Part shown: in pieces, positions 1 through 11,999 of the stretch | How positions within the stretch are numbered: position 1 is the stretch's first letter | How the letters are laid out: every line of letters starts with the position of its first letter | Source: Amphimedon queenslandica | Taxonomy: Eukaryota > Porifera > Demospongiae > Haplosclerida > Niphatidae | NCBI RefSeq assembly: GCF_000090795.2 | Contig: NW_003546351.1 | Location: forward strand, 150,241 to 214,240 | Direction of reading: 5' to 3' | DNA length: 64,000 nucleotides | Translations under genes and position numbers: made by a program | Notes under the pieces: generated by a model | The model's database searches: none | The model's input: only the letters and a program-made list of their open reading frames with translations | Told to the model about the DNA's origin: nothing

Positions 1-2374
1 GTTACATATTTACTCTTCTTGGGGTGATTAGACATTTGTAAATCAGTACTCTTACGTTTATTGCTACTAACGGTACTGTTACTGGTACTTTGTACATGAC
101 TTACAGACACCTTGGCATTCTTCCTACAAGGTTCACCATCATCAATTATACCAGTAACTTGAATCTTTCTCTTCTTTCCTTTACTTTCCTTGATTTAAGG
201 TAGGTCAGTCCGAAATTTACTTCTGAGGTGGTTAATTTCATGAATGCACAAATTACTAACTTTAACAGAGAGAGGATCAAATGATAATAAATGTAATCCA
301 TTTAATGTACGTACACAAGACAATGCAGCATATGACACACCATCCCCAAAAATATCAGTCGATCAATCAATAATGGCTGTATCTAGTGAGAGGCCATGAC
401 ATTTATGTATAGTAATAGCATAAGAAAGTATAAGGGAAAACTGTTTCCAATGTATATACAAATTCTTAGATAGCATAAATCTAGATGTAACCCTCTCTAT
501 GTCACAAGGTACATCAATATGATCAAATTTGATTGATATACGTGTAGCATAAATACCCATTACTGTACCAATGGCACCATTAACTAATCATACAGTCACA
601 TCAATATTACGTCTTAGCATTACTCTACAGCCTACTGCTAAAGACAATACAGTTTCTAAACAAGCTGTTTTGCTTGGTTGATCTTTTCGTTTCTTTAATT
701 TTTTTTCTTGCTTTTTGTCAAATTTTGATGTGCTGCCACTTTCATCAACAAAATGAACACATGCCAATTCTATTTTCTCAGTTTCTAGACCTAACATTAA
801 GTCATTGATTTTTTTGCAGGCGTCTACCCTAGAATATAGGCAAATTGGAGGATATGTTCCTTCACTTTGCAATTCCTTATATTTTTCTTGTATCGAAACC
901 TTAAATACGTGACTCTTAAGCGTATCAATAGCTTCATCAGTCAGACTGCCATGCCTAACAGAATCAAGCTTCTTAAAGAAAGATTCGTCTCCTTTCTGTC
1001 GCTCATTGATTGTTAGTTCATCATATTCTACTGTTTCTTTCGATATATTAACTGCATTTGCTGCTCCAAGTCTAGTTTTTACTAGTTTGTTGCTAATTTT
1101 TTTAAATACTGGCCTACCATTAACTGGTGGCAACTGTAAGAAGTCACATACAAATAAAATATTTTTAGATCCAAACCATTCATCAGTACCAAATATATCT
1201 TCTAAGCACATGTGTAAGCATGCTAGATTTAGATTGGATACCATAGATACCTCATCTACTATTATAATTTTTAAATTTTAAGTGTCATTTTTATTCTTTT
1301 CTGAGCTTGTATATTCAAAGCCTATAATCCAGCTGTCTTTCCCTCATGCTCTATTGGTAGCTGAAATAATCTATGTATTGTTAATTCGCCTACATTAAAT
1401 GCGGCTATACCTGTTGGTGCTACTATAGCACACAATTTCACCACTTTCTGGATGCCATATGTCATCCACTAGGCATTTTATTGCCTCTATCAAAAACGAC
1501 TTACCAGTTCCACCTACACCACTAATAAACATCCTTAGCGGTTCGATATTATTTAATCTAAGTAGTCTTGAAGACTCATTCTCTAATAAGTCTTCACGTT
1601 CTTTTCGACTTATAAGATGACTCTTACTTTTATCAAAAATTCTCTTTTGATATACAATAAGCATTGCGTCTCTTTGCTCTAATGTTAAATTAGGTACATT
1701 TATATACATGTCAGTATTATCAGCTATTGCTTCCATTATTTCACCTAGTAATTGAAGCTCATCATCTTCCTTGTTATTAGGAAGTTCTTCAGTAAAACCG
1801 CCTTTATTTCTTGCATTGACTATTTTCTTCCAATTACGTTCAGCTTCGAATAATTTCTGTAGTTTGTTAAAATGATTTTCAATGCCATGTATAGATGCTT
1901 CTCTGTGATGCCTAAAACCTTCTTCCATTGTTTCTCCTTCCATTACAAGTGTTCTCTTGTCTCTAAAAGGCACAAATAAAAATATTTGCAAGTAATAAAT
2001 ATTGTCTCTTTCCGCTTCTTGCATAGGATTAAATTTCCTATTATTTGGAAGGACAGGCTTTGATCAAAGTTTGTATTCTCTCCATTTTCTCCTATTTTAT
2101 CAAATTTGTAATTAGCAACAAATTCAAAAAGGGATACATCTTTCATGTTATTTCGTCTTGTTGGATAAAAGTCTTCAATTATGCTAGGATTAAAGATGTC
2201 TTTCAAAGATCGATCCATTTTAGTTAAATATGAATAGTTTTTGATTTTTCTACTCCTCTTATGAGCCAAGTACACATTAACGTTCTGTACGGTTACTGAT
2301 TTGATGTATAAACTTTCACCAATAAGAAGATCGCTAGCTTCATATATACTGTATGCCAACTGAGTTTGACCCAA
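1..2374 (-). pseudogene. Helitron copy 1: PIF1-like helicase part
   Basis: This is the 5'-to-3' DNA helicase half of the Helitron Rep-Hel protein, which unwinds donor DNA during rolling-circle transposition. Walker A reads GVGGTGKSFLIEA (about 1480-1520). Motif III reads CDFLQLPPVNGRPVF (about 1100-1160). LAVGCRVMLRRN (about 605-640) matches the late PIF1 core. The final helicase motif (SYAITIHKC, then LSLDTAIID, about 360-430) is present, with one residue differing from copy 2 (H for Q after KC). The lysine/serine-rich linker that follows in copy 2 begins at about 1-180 and runs off the window. The frame is broken by several stops and shifts. Confidence 0.88.
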
Positions 2375-2716
2375 GATAAACTGGAATAACTTTTTATAGG
2401 AATGTGGGATAACGATAAAACTTTCACAGGTTCTTAGTCGCTCAATGCCATCACAGGATCTCGGTCTTGGGTCTCTCTACCCTTGGGAACCCTGAGAACC
2501 GGGTTCTCCCTATAAACCAAATGGCATACCAAAATGACATTTTATGACAACTTATCTACGTCATAGTTTACATAAGAACATGTGGTCGAGCGCACAAACT
2601 GATAATTCTTCTTTTAAAAAGCTAATAGAGCAAAATCTTTTGATAATAAAGGCCAATATGAATACTAGTTGACTCCAGCAGCTATTGTACTGCTTATCAG
2701 AACAAACAAAGCCCAT

Positions 2717-4518
2717 TTAAAAGTGAAATACAGGCCAACTAGGCACCTGTAAAATATCGGCCATGCTTCTATGAATATCATTATAAGACGTCATTAGTGA
2801 CGTATGGCCACATTTTTCAAATTCCAAGTGGCTGGTGTCAAACTCAGTTGGGATATAGTATAGTCCTTTTTTAGCTCGAAGTAATTTTTGGCCGATTTTC
2901 CAAAGCCTGCTGTATATGTTGTCACAGCTGCTGATTTCATGCCATAAGTCCTGTGCATGACTCTTTTCTGCTTTAGTGACATATCCAGTTACGTACTCTG
3001 TTAAGGAAAGACTCCTCTCTGCTATGTATTGCAAGTCCATATTTGCACGCTACAATTTCAGCAGTAAAGGATTGTAGTCGTTGACTCGAACTTTTTTTTG
3101 AGATAATATATTATATTGCATGACTTCAAGCTATTACAACATCATTGATGCAAATACTATCTCATACTGGTCTAGGAAAATCAAATCGGAATCTAGATAC
3201 ATAGGTCTTGCCGACTTTAATATTTCACTTGCAGTATTCGCTGCACTTGTGCATTTGGTATTTTGTTATGAAAAAATTTAAATCAGGCGACGTATTACTA
3301 TTTGGTATATGACAGGTAATCCTATCTTGTATAAAAGAAGTCTTCTTCTGGACGATCAATACTGACAACTGGAGCATTTTTAATCCATAGGAGGATGTGA
3401 TAATGAGGTGCTCCACGCATTTGATAATCTTTTTTAACATAATATTGCTCTACTTTGCCTAGAACACCTCTCTGGAGAATGACAATGTTAAAGAAATCCT
3501 TGAATTTCTATGAAAATTGTCGCGATACTGAAACAGGGTCCTCAGTACATAATCTAGAAATACTACATGATTGTGGTGCATTATTCACTCTTCTTTAATA
3601 GTGTGCTATATCAGCTGAATATTAATCAGCACAACTTAATGTTAGGAAAAGTGTTGGTGAGCCGTACTCAGCAATCATTGCTTTGACTTCACCTTTCACA
3701 CGGAACCAATATTGATTTGTGCCCATATTTGAGCCAACATGGTACTTAAATTGCCCTCAAATTCTTCATCTAACACATTTATTTTTTCTAATATTTCAGC
3801 AACAGTTTGATCAACGTTGCCCCTTCATGTTTTTAATAAATTATAGATGCCAGTTTTTAAGGCCTTGTTAATTTTTAATCCATAATGGTGCAAACAATAT
3901 GAATGATTTCTACAAAATCGGGAATCATTGTTTAAAATTCTTGATTTTATGTATTCACTAAATCATAAAGTCTGCTGGATAGCTTTGTGTAGGATGATGC
4001 TCTCCATATTGTCCAGTTGGAAATAAAGTAGGAAAGCATAACAAATCAAAATGCTCTTGCCTATTGTCTATAGGCGTTTCTTTTACATTCATTAGTTTAC
4101 ATTGACAAATATCAGAACCTGTTGCAATTTTACTATCAAGATTTCTAATCGTATATGCCGAAAGGCCTTCTAAATCTTGATCATATGCTTTTTTAAGCAT
4201 TTTACAAGTAGTATTGCTAACTACTTGTATAACATTTTTAGACAAATCGTCAATTGAATAATCGTCTACACTTCTATAAAGCCAATTTATTTCTTTTAAT
4301 TTTCTTAATGCTGCTTTTATTTTATTTACATCAACTAAACTACACCAGACATTATTTGATTTAGTAGGCTGTCCATTAATAATAATATGAAGTTCTGGAT
4401 TAGGCAAGTGATTAGAATCTATACCAACCTCATTCAAAGTTTCCATGTTTTTTTCTAATGGAAGGTGTAAATAAAACATTGCACCTTTATGAGCCTTCAA
4501 AGAATTATAGGTTGGCAC
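2717..4518 (-). pseudogene. Helitron copy 1: Rep nuclease part (HUH, Y2)
   Basis: This part carries the nicking-joining activity of the Helitron. The fragment at 3958-4518 ends in a stretch (HFDLLCFPTLFPTGQYGEHH) typical of the Helitron_like_N domain, preceded by a DUF6570-like region. The metal-binding HUH motif is intact as RGAPHYHILLWI (HYH at 3397-3405). The catalytic two-tyrosine motif reads EYVTGYVTK at about 2971-3000, a Y-x3-Y spacing. The segment between these motifs (about 3040-3960) is shifted and has stops. Copy 2 keeps the Y-x3-Y motif but has QYH at the HUH site. Confidence 0.85.
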
Positions 4519-6605
4519 TTTTAAGGTGCGTGTGCCTAGTCCAACAATTGTCTGAAAACAATTGGCCCTCAGTATTAACTAGCAACTTAAAGGATCCAAA
4601 TTTTCCAATTCTTTGGGTAGTTGCTCACACTTCAACCCATTGAGCACACGTGCTGGAACTTTGTTTTTCCTAAAAATAGGTTTAAAATGATTACAAATAT
4701 ACATAACTTTATAATGCTGTAGGATCATTCTCTCTAATGTAATCTAATAGGATAATCCAAACTTCGCTATCTAAATTTTTAGCTTCAGTGACATATTTTT
4801 TTTTAAAGCCTCTCACAGCTACAACATGCATTAACAGCCTGATCAGACAAAGCTTTCTTAAACTCGTCAATAGCATCTGAATACTGAAAAAAAAGTACAG
4901 TATCTAAGTTTTGGTATTCGAATTTGGTCTTCTTCTTCATCATCATTAATAGCGTAATACACATTATCAAATTCAGTCTCATTGGCTTCACTGATTTTTA
5001 AATTTATCAATTGTGCTATATGGCCTTCAGCAAGGGAAGAGTCAATAATATGTATTGTTAAATGGGCAATTCTAGCAACATAAAAGTGTTTCAAAAGGCG
5101 TCTCAACAAAGAATAATGAGCAGATGCATTGCATAAAATACGCAGCATACTCTTTCATTCAGTATCATTACTACTACACACAATAGGATGGCCTATTCTT
5201 TCACAAACATAATCAGAATATTTAAAATATTTTTCAACATTATTTTCATCTGTTTTAACCATTACCGTTACATTAGGATTATCACAGAAATCATGTTCAT
5301 GCACTGGATCTATTTCTTCAACATGCATAGATCTAGTCATATAATGATTATTAGGACAATTGTCACATGCATCTAAATGCTTCCTCAATTCTTTAATGGG
5401 TTCATCAAAATAACGTCTAACTTCAATAATAGAACTAACGTCACTTTCTAATTATAGCTTGCACCTGTCTGTACAGTGCCATTTGAGGGTAAGCTTTCTC
5501 TTATTAGTATACATTCTATTATTATCAAAATTTTCATCTTCAGAGTCACTATCATCGTTACATTCTTCTACTTTATCAATACATGATATATCAACCATCC
5601 CTGCTACATAACAGATGCCATTCGCATCAACAGAGATTGCGATTGGGCTATCTAATTGGCTATCATAACTATCATTAGGATACAAAGATGCTGATTCATA
5701 ACAATAAGGCTCACTATACTTTGTGTGGCATTGTTCCCCAAAGTCATTGAAACTATTCACTTCAATTTCCTAATGCTATTTGCTGCATGTATCAATACGC
5801 CTACTTTGTGGGATCTGTTTTTCAAAACTGATTCTAACAATATACTTGATGCAGCATTACATTTACTGTCATATGATATGTTCTCAAAATCTACACCTTT
5901 CATACTTGATGGTAATAAATCAACTATTTCGGGGCTGTAATATCATGCTTCAATAATTTTCGTAAAATAATATTCCTTTGCTTCACTATTTGGTGCAGGA
6001 TGAATAATCAAAACGTAATCTATATAATGTGACTATAATTACGTTCGTAAAATCTTTATTTAGATGCTTCTTATTTTCTTTATTTAGTGACACCTTTAAT
6101 TTATCCATTTTGTTAGCAGAAAGTGTAAACCTCAAAAAGTTATCCTTCGTTGTAGTTAATATTGTGTCTCTATTTTCATAATAACGTTTCAAAGACTTTT
6201 GCCTTTGTGAGTCCGGATTATAATGATAGCGTTCCTTTGATTTCATTTTTTGAGGGTTAGGATTCTTTTGATAATGATCTCTAGAGGCTTCTTTGTTTGC
6301 AGATTATTTTGATAATGCTTTCTAGAAGCTTCTTCATTATGGTCTGGATTGATCCTATAATTTTCTTTAGAATAACAAGCTGATTTTAAAATTTTGCTAT
6401 CCTTGTTGCTGTACCAATTTAAAAATTTTAGCAATATATAACTTGGGTTCAATGCATGAAACTGCTTAGAATAGGCCTTTGCAGAAGCAATGTTATACTT
6501 TTTACTTATCTTATATGCAATTCTTGCTTTGCCTTTGACCCTGTCACACTGCCTTATGTAGTAGGCTCTGGCATTTGATCTGTTTTTAGATATAAAACCT
6601 TCCAT
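4519..6605 (-). pseudogene. Helitron copy 1: N-terminal region
   Basis: The predicted N-terminus begins MEGFISKNRSNARAYYIRQ at 6605. It is very basic and contains spaced aromatic repeats (RYHYNPDSQRQKSLKRYYEN, RKHYQN) of the kind seen ahead of the Rep domain in animal Helitrons. Further on are an acidic block (5452-5760, with NDDSDSEDENFDNN) and a Cys-rich spot (DQAVNACCSCERL, about 4800-4840) that may bind zinc. Five or more separate open pieces cover the region, so it is decayed. The homologous start in copy 2 has TTG in place of ATG, and the next in-frame ATG there lies three codons on. Confidence 0.75.
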
Positions 6606-6657
6606 TTCTTTTCTAATATTATAAATTTTGGAGCATTTATTTTGGATTTAGCCCCAG

Positions 6658-6795
6658 TTAAATAACTTTTCCTTTTTCAACTTCCTTTTTTACAACTAAC
6701 AGCACAACAACTACACTTAACATTAACACAACAAGTAAATACAATAACATCAAGTACACGTATGCAGGAGGTACAAGTAAACTACTGCTAATCAT
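6658..6795 (-). CDS. Small hydrophobic ORF upstream of the Helitron Rep gene (copy 1)
   Basis: A 45-codon reading frame begins MISSSLLVPPAYVYLMLLYL and continues as one strongly hydrophobic segment, then a basic tail (KKEVEKGKV). It lies just upstream of the Rep-helicase start. A related frame of 62 codons sits at the same place in copy 2 (19034-19222), with the same order of hydrophobic segment and KREVEKGRV tail. I know of no named family. It could be a real small leader ORF of the element, or simply homologous non-coding DNA that happens to be open. Confidence 0.25.
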   Translation of the reverse strand: MISSSLLVPPAYVYLMLLYLLVVLMLSVVVVLLVVKKEVEKGKVI

Positions 6796-6799
6796 TTTA

Positions 6800-7574
6800 A
6801 AAATAACTATATAGACTTATCTCAATATATCCAATATCAGAAGCATAATGGAAAACACTAAACTCTAGTGGTCTGGCTTAGGTACAGATGTCCAAAATTA
6901 TCAAAAATGAACAGCTGTAAAATTATTTTCTGCTCTGATGGCTCTAAGATTATATTTCGTTCGATGATATATGAAACCAAATTTGTTATAGTTATTTCAT
7001 AATATTTACCTATTAGCTCTTAAAAGAACTGGTAATCACTTAGTCTCCGCACTGCTGAACAAGTAAGCAGAGAAAAAGAATAGAGCGAATATTCACCCAG
7101 TGCAGTCACTATTGCAACTTTGAGCATGCGCAATACTATTAAAAGGGCAACTAATCTAGAGGGGAGGTGATATCAAGCCCAAACAACTAGTTTATAATTA
7201 TGCAAGACGGATTAAGATATGGAAAGCACCTTTGTAGTCCTTGACTCACGCTCCAAGGAATGATGTGAAAGTCACCTTGAGCTGTTCTCTAGTTTAAGAG
7301 ATTATCCGGTGTATAGATGAAAGATAAAAGAAAAAAAGTCTGAAGAATTTTGCAGAAATTTGAATTTGGGCCTATCATTCAGAATTGCTCCCACTACATT
7401 GCGGTCCACTTTAAAGGTACCAGGAGAATCACTCAGTAAAGGTGAGCTCATCTAAGCCATTTATAAGGCCGTACAAGGTAAGATAGAAGAGTTATAATCA
7501 TTTGAAAAATATAAATTTGGTCGCCATCATGAAAAATCAACCTCCACCCTACGTATAGGCTACCACCTATATAA
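6800..7574 (-). other. Helitron copy 1: 5' non-coding terminal region
   Basis: No gene is visible here. The sequence aligns by eye with 19225-19963 (copy 2), and its last ~360 bases also align with about 44290-44661. It is therefore the conserved untranslated 5' part of the Helitron family. Shared landmarks include GCATGCGCAATA, a block around TTGCTCCCACT and a block around GAGCTCATCT. Any promoter of the element is expected here, but I cannot point to a specific TATA box. Confidence 0.7.
7554..7571. repeat. Terminal palindrome, Helitron copy 1
   Basis: TATAGGC-TACC-ACCTATA is an imperfect inverted repeat with 6 of 7 pairs matched. It lies at the point where similarity to the other two copies ends. 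The same site is a perfect palindrome in copy 2 (19943-19960) and in the 44.6-kb copy (44644-44661). Confidence 0.7.
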
Positions 7575-7836
7575 TGCAACCATTATTTCTTGAATTATTA
7601 ATTATATTCATAGCCTAGCTCATAATTATTAATCATTTTCACTATGCATTACTAATATCAATTTCCTGTTCTGAAACTACTCAAGTTTACAATCAGCCAT
7701 TTTTCTGGCAAAACCCACAGTCCGCATACAGCTCTCAACTGAACTTTTATCAAAGTTTTTCAACTTTTTTGAAATAGGAGCACGTCAGTTCAGTTACAAA
7801 CTTACATCAGCCATCAATACATTTTTTTGGTAGTTT

Positions 7837-8406
7837 ATGGATAATGATGAGAATGATGGAGTTTATCCTCCGCCAGTAGCTTGAGATGGATGGTCTCCAC
7901 CACCACCTCCAGGAGTCCCGCCACCACCACCAGCAAAGGAGGCCCGCTTCCACCACAAGCACAACAGGCAGTAGCTGGAGACCCTCCACCTCCAGTACCA
8001 CCAGTAGCTGGAGATGGAGGGCCTCCACCACCACCTCCAGGTGGCCCACCAGCACTACCGGCAGTAGCTGGAGCCTGCCACCTCCAGCACTACCAGTAGC
8101 TGGAAATGGATGGCCTCCACACCACCTCTAGGATGTCCGCCACCACCACCAGCACTACCGGCAATAGCACGAGGCCCGCCACCTCCACCACCACCATTTG
8201 CTGCAGGCCCGCCACCTCCAGTAGCAATCCCTTTACCTAGAGGCCTGCCACCTCCTGCAGCTCCACCTGGAATGGCAACTCTGCAGCAGCAGAGACAAAA
8301 GATCATTTGGCAACTTCGCCAAATGAATCGTCAAATTGTAAGATTTAGAAATAATCTGCAGTACCATTTTAATCAACTCTCTCTCCGTTTTACTTTAGTA
8401 AAATAA
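7837..8406 (+). pseudogene. Proline-rich protein, decayed reading frame
   Basis: An ATG at 7837 opens a frame starting MDNDENDGVYPPPVA that soon meets a TGA. The same frame reopens at 8110 and runs to 8406, with the middle (about 7881-8099) open in another frame. The product would be a polyproline protein (repeats of PPPPPP, GGPP, PAVAG) with a C-terminal tail QQRQKIIWQLRQMNRQIVRF rich in Q, R and N. The DNA is a degenerate GC-rich minisatellite built on a unit like CCAGTAGCTGGAGATGGAGG. It could be a decayed exon of a host actin-regulator-like protein, but the tail shows no domain I recognise. It starts about 260 bp beyond the Helitron 5' end. Confidence 0.4.
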
Positions 8407-9750
8407 TATTCCAAAAGCCAGGCCTTGAAGAGGCCATAGGGGCACGGGCAGGAGGAACACCTACACTAAGAACTACAACATTTATTAATTAGATCTACAT
8501 GTAAACAAGCGTAACAGGGTAAAAAGTATTCCTATAATTGATTTCACCACCTTGCAAGTACAACTTGGTCATTATTAAGACTTATAGAGGTTCTCTCTAC
8601 CTTATAATGCTTCTAAAGAAGTCTTTAGACAGTATCTCTATGCTCTCTTGATGTTAGAAAGCTCTTAATTTTGTCCCATGTGTAAGCTGCCATTTTGTTT
8701 GCCGTGACCACACCCTCCACATAAAGGAGTCTGGGCGGGTGGTTGCTAGGGCTTGTTATTTCTCCAATACAACATGTATAGAAGAAATGTAAGTGTGGAC
8801 ATACAAACATATATATATATATATATATAGATAGCGCGACGGTGAATTCAATTATAGGAACAACCTGGGGGCTTTGCCCCCAGGTCGTTAAAAATAACTT
8901 TTTTCCTTCATTATAACATGATAAAAAGTCAAATATCTTTCTGCGTAAAGCCAAATTAGAAAGTACAATAGAAATGCTAAAGATTAATAGTGTTGAACAG
9001 GGCAAAACAATTCAATACTTGAGCTTCAATCTTCCTACAATGTGATATACATAACTTACAATAATGAGTAAAGAAAATACTTACTGTAACTGTGGCCATA
9101 ATTAATGAGATAATCATGAGAAGAATTATAGCCTTTCACCATGATCTAAAACAATAATAAAAAACTATGGAATCTCACAATATTCTACCATACTATGTAT
9201 TCAAGACTAAGCTGATATGAAACGTGTGTAGCTGGAAACTGGCCCATCATCCAGTCTGAAATCACAACAGATGAAAGAGCTACAATAAAACATAACGTTA
9301 CAATGATTATTATTAGAAATTAATTTAGTTACCACAAACAAAATCAGACAATAGCCTCATACATTCACAATGGTATGAAAGTATTACCTTACACCTTATT
9401 GCTGAATCATTTAATCATTTGCAGCTGTATGTACCTAAAAGCAAAGTAAAAAAGAAACATCATCAACAGCAAGCAATGTAAACACACAGGATATATATAC
9501 TATACTAAATATGTACATGTATATGCATGATATAACTTATGTTTGTCACAAACATACATTACAAACCACTAATAAGGTACATCTTCTCAAAACAAGGAAT
9601 AACCCTTCACCTTTTAAATCTCTTTCCAAGTCTGACCTTATTCTTTAACACTACATTGCAGTCCTTGCATAAAATAAATACCTGTGCAAATTATGAATGT
9701 GAATTAATAAATGTAGTAACAAATTAACAGTAGAATACATGCTTTTAGCA
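8407..9750. other. Gene-poor spacer with hairpin and AT microsatellite
   Basis: I see no supported gene. The stretch contains an (AT)n run at about 8808-8829 and a GC-rich hairpin at 8864-8884. Short open frames on the minus strand (8625-9005) cross the hairpin and the microsatellite and look like chance. Confidence 0.5.
8864..8884. repeat. Perfect 9-bp-stem hairpin in AT-rich DNA
   Basis: CCTGGGGGC-TTT-GCCCCCAGG is a perfect inverted repeat with a 3-base loop and a very GC-rich stem, standing out from the AT-rich background. A similar hairpin (CCAGGGC-TTT-GCCCTGG) lies near the left end of the MITE at 15726-16023, so this one may mark a related, decayed element. Confidence 0.6.
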
Positions 9751-9754
9751 ACAA

Positions 9755-9935
9755 TTTAATATGCGCACAGCATTGATGGCAGCATCATTCAAATGCGCAA
9801 CATCAGCCGACAAGCATTAACTTAATAATGCGCAGAGCATCGATGGCAGCATTATGCGCAACATCAGCTGGCAAGCATATACATACATGTAATGCGTACA
9901 GCATTGATGGCAACATTGACATGTATGATGATTAT
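9755..9935. repeat. Short tandem array, ~65-bp unit
   Basis: About 2.5 copies of a unit containing AATGCGCAGAGCAT, GATGGCAGCAT, ATGCGCAACATCAGC and GGCAAGCAT are arranged head to tail. The third copy is partial and ends at ACATTGACATGT. Confidence 0.65.
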
Positions 9936-10423
9936 TAACATATGTATCAAATCACTGTTTGAATGATATTACAAGTATAATGAGAACTTTTTTGTTACTT
10001 TAAATTTTTCTTGTACTTCAAAATTTGTCAGCAGCGCCCTTGATCCATAAGCACCTGATATTTGTTGTAAACATGTAGTACAAGCCACAAACAAGATCGG
10101 GAATTCATAATGACAGCTTCCTCCCTTCCTAACCCTCTGTCCTACATAAATGATAGTCACACAAAATTGAATCAATGCTAAACTCTAATGAACAGTAAAA
10201 ATCTTTTACACCTTCTCCCTGTCCATTATAGCAACAACTAATCAATATTCACTGTTATACATTGATTAATCTTACATCCTGAATGCAGTTTGATCACTTT
10301 ATACTGAGCAATAATGGGTGGATATGCACCACTAGTTTTCACACACACTCACACATGCAGTGAAATAAAAGTCACATTAAACAACCAATGTTTTAAAGAT
10401 GATGGACCTCCCATTCACCATAC

Positions 10424-10880
10424 TCACTTTCCATCAACAATCAATGCTTCAGAAATATTAACAGACTTAACTGCTTGGAAATGATTAGTACCAACATGCT
10501 TCAAATACAAAGCAGGTGTAGTAGTATCACAAGGAATACGATACAACTCCTGGGTTCCATATCTTGCCCGGCAAACAAAAGTAGGAGTGAGTCAATCTGA
10601 ATATATTGTTATACCTAATATTGCTGTTAGCGTAATAATTTCTTTGTCAGTGGCCCACACAATATCTATATACTTTGGACTTATTTATGTAATTATATAT
10701 GCTTGAATAACTGGTTGCACTTAATGTAATATTAAACAATTCTTCTTCAAAGTTTGGCATATTACTAACAATTACTCTACGTAATTCATAATGCTAAGAA
10801 ATGGACCCAGTAATGAGATATGAATGGGCATAAAATAAACAGTTCCCATCAATAGGGACATCAAGAGTACTGTTAGGAAC
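10424..10880 (-). pseudogene. Helitron copy 2: OTU-type cysteine protease domain
   Basis: VPIDGNCLFYAHSYLITGSIS (DGNC at 10839-10850) matches the catalytic Asp-Gly-Asn-Cys motif of ovarian-tumour (OTU) family deubiquitinases. About 120 codons further on, LKHVGTNHFQAV (NHF at 10478-10486) matches the usual C-terminal histidine motif. The domain is therefore complete in outline, although the frame is interrupted at least twice between the two motifs. OTU domains are known from some animal Helitron/Helentron lineages, where their role is unproven. Copy 1 would carry its version beyond base 1. Confidence 0.75.
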
Positions 10881-11004
10881 TCTTTCATCTGACAATGGTG
10901 TTGTTGGACTGCCAGCTAAGATTCTAGCAGCTGTTACAAACTTAAGGTTCAATATCACACCACCTTTCTTCTTCATTAGCAAGGTAATAAGCGTAATCCC
11001 TTTG

Positions 11005-11937
11005 TCACCTAACATTATCTGGATTGGGAGGCTCTTCATAAGTAAAGATGACATTATCATCTTTTTTTGGATTAGTTGTCTTTAATCTAATGCTTGACAG
11101 TTTTAAGGATACAATCAGACTACTACTACAATCATCACTTTTTACAATACACTTTGTTTTATCATCTTTCGGTTTACATTTAATGCTTGAGAGATCAATA
11201 GATACAATCAGACTATTGCAACTATCATCATCTTTGACAGTAAATTTGGTTTTTAGGTCTTTCAAATCAATTGAAACAATTAATTTATCATCTTTTTTTG
11301 AGCAAGGCAATAATACTAAAGCAGTATTGTCAGTACTACTGTCTACATCAGCTTTTCTTTTTTGGGAGCAAGGCTTATTAAAAGCATTATCGTCACATAC
11401 TTTACTCTTTTTGGGGTGACAAGACTTTAGTAAATCAGTACTCTTACGTTTATTGCTAACGGTACTGTTACTAGTACTTTGTACATGACTTACAGACACA
11501 TCGGCCTTGTTACTGCAAGGTTCACCATCATCAATTATACCAGTCACTTGAATCTTTCTCTTCTTTCCTTTACTTTTTTTTATTTGAGGTAAGTCATTCC
11601 AAAATTTACTTCTGATGCTGTTAATTTCGTTAATGCACGGATTACTAACTTTTATAGAGAGAGGATCAAATGATAATAAATTTAATCCATTTAATGTACG
11701 TACACAAGACAATGCAACATATGCCATATAATCCCCAAGAACATCGGTCAATAAATCAATAATGGCTGTATCTAGTGAGAGGCCCTGACATTTATGTATA
11801 GTAATAGCATAAGAAAGTATAAGGGGAAACTGTTTCCTATGTATATACACATTCTTAGATAGCATAAATCTAGATGTAACCCATTCTATTTCACAAGGTA
11901 CATCAATGATCAAATTTGATTGGTATACGTGTAGCAT
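11005..11937 (-). pseudogene. Helitron copy 2: last helicase motif plus repeat linker
   Basis: This is the longest open frame in the window, about 310 codons. It starts in the PIF1 core, with SYAITIHKCQGLSLDTAIID being the final SF1B motif. It continues into a Lys/Ser/Asp-rich linker with basic patches (KKSKGKKRKIQV, KRKSTDLLKSC). Near its end is a three-fold peptide repeat whose cores read LIVSIDL, LIVSIDL and LIVSLKL, each followed by a basic stretch and an acidic patch. The linker joins the helicase to the OTU domain. Its length and open state contrast with the broken flanking frames. Confidence 0.75.
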
Positions 11938-11999
11938 AAATACCCATTACTGTACCAATGGCACCATTAACTAATCCCAGTCACATCAATATTACGTCT

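Larger units (their letters stand above)
1..7574 (-). mobile_element. Helitron copy 1 (autonomous type, decayed, cut by window edge)
   Basis: Read on the minus strand, this stretch encodes in order a basic N-terminal region, a DUF6570/Helitron_like_N region, an HUH-type Rep with a two-tyrosine motif, and a PIF1-type SF1 helicase. That is the layout of rolling-circle Helitron transposons. The 5' end (right side) is placed at about 7574, where similarity to two other copies (19.96 kb and 44.66 kb) stops just after an 18-bp palindrome. The 3' end lies beyond base 1. The reading frame is broken into at least eight pieces, so this copy cannot code for a working protein. A second copy lies at about 10.4-19.97 kb in the same orientation. 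Confidence 0.9.

Noticed and set aside
8055-8306. Glycine-rich frame on the minus strand
   Set aside because: It is the complement of the proline-rich minisatellite. The plus-strand reading is more plausible.
8625-9005. Minus-strand open frame
   Set aside because: It runs through an AT microsatellite and a GC hairpin, with no domain.
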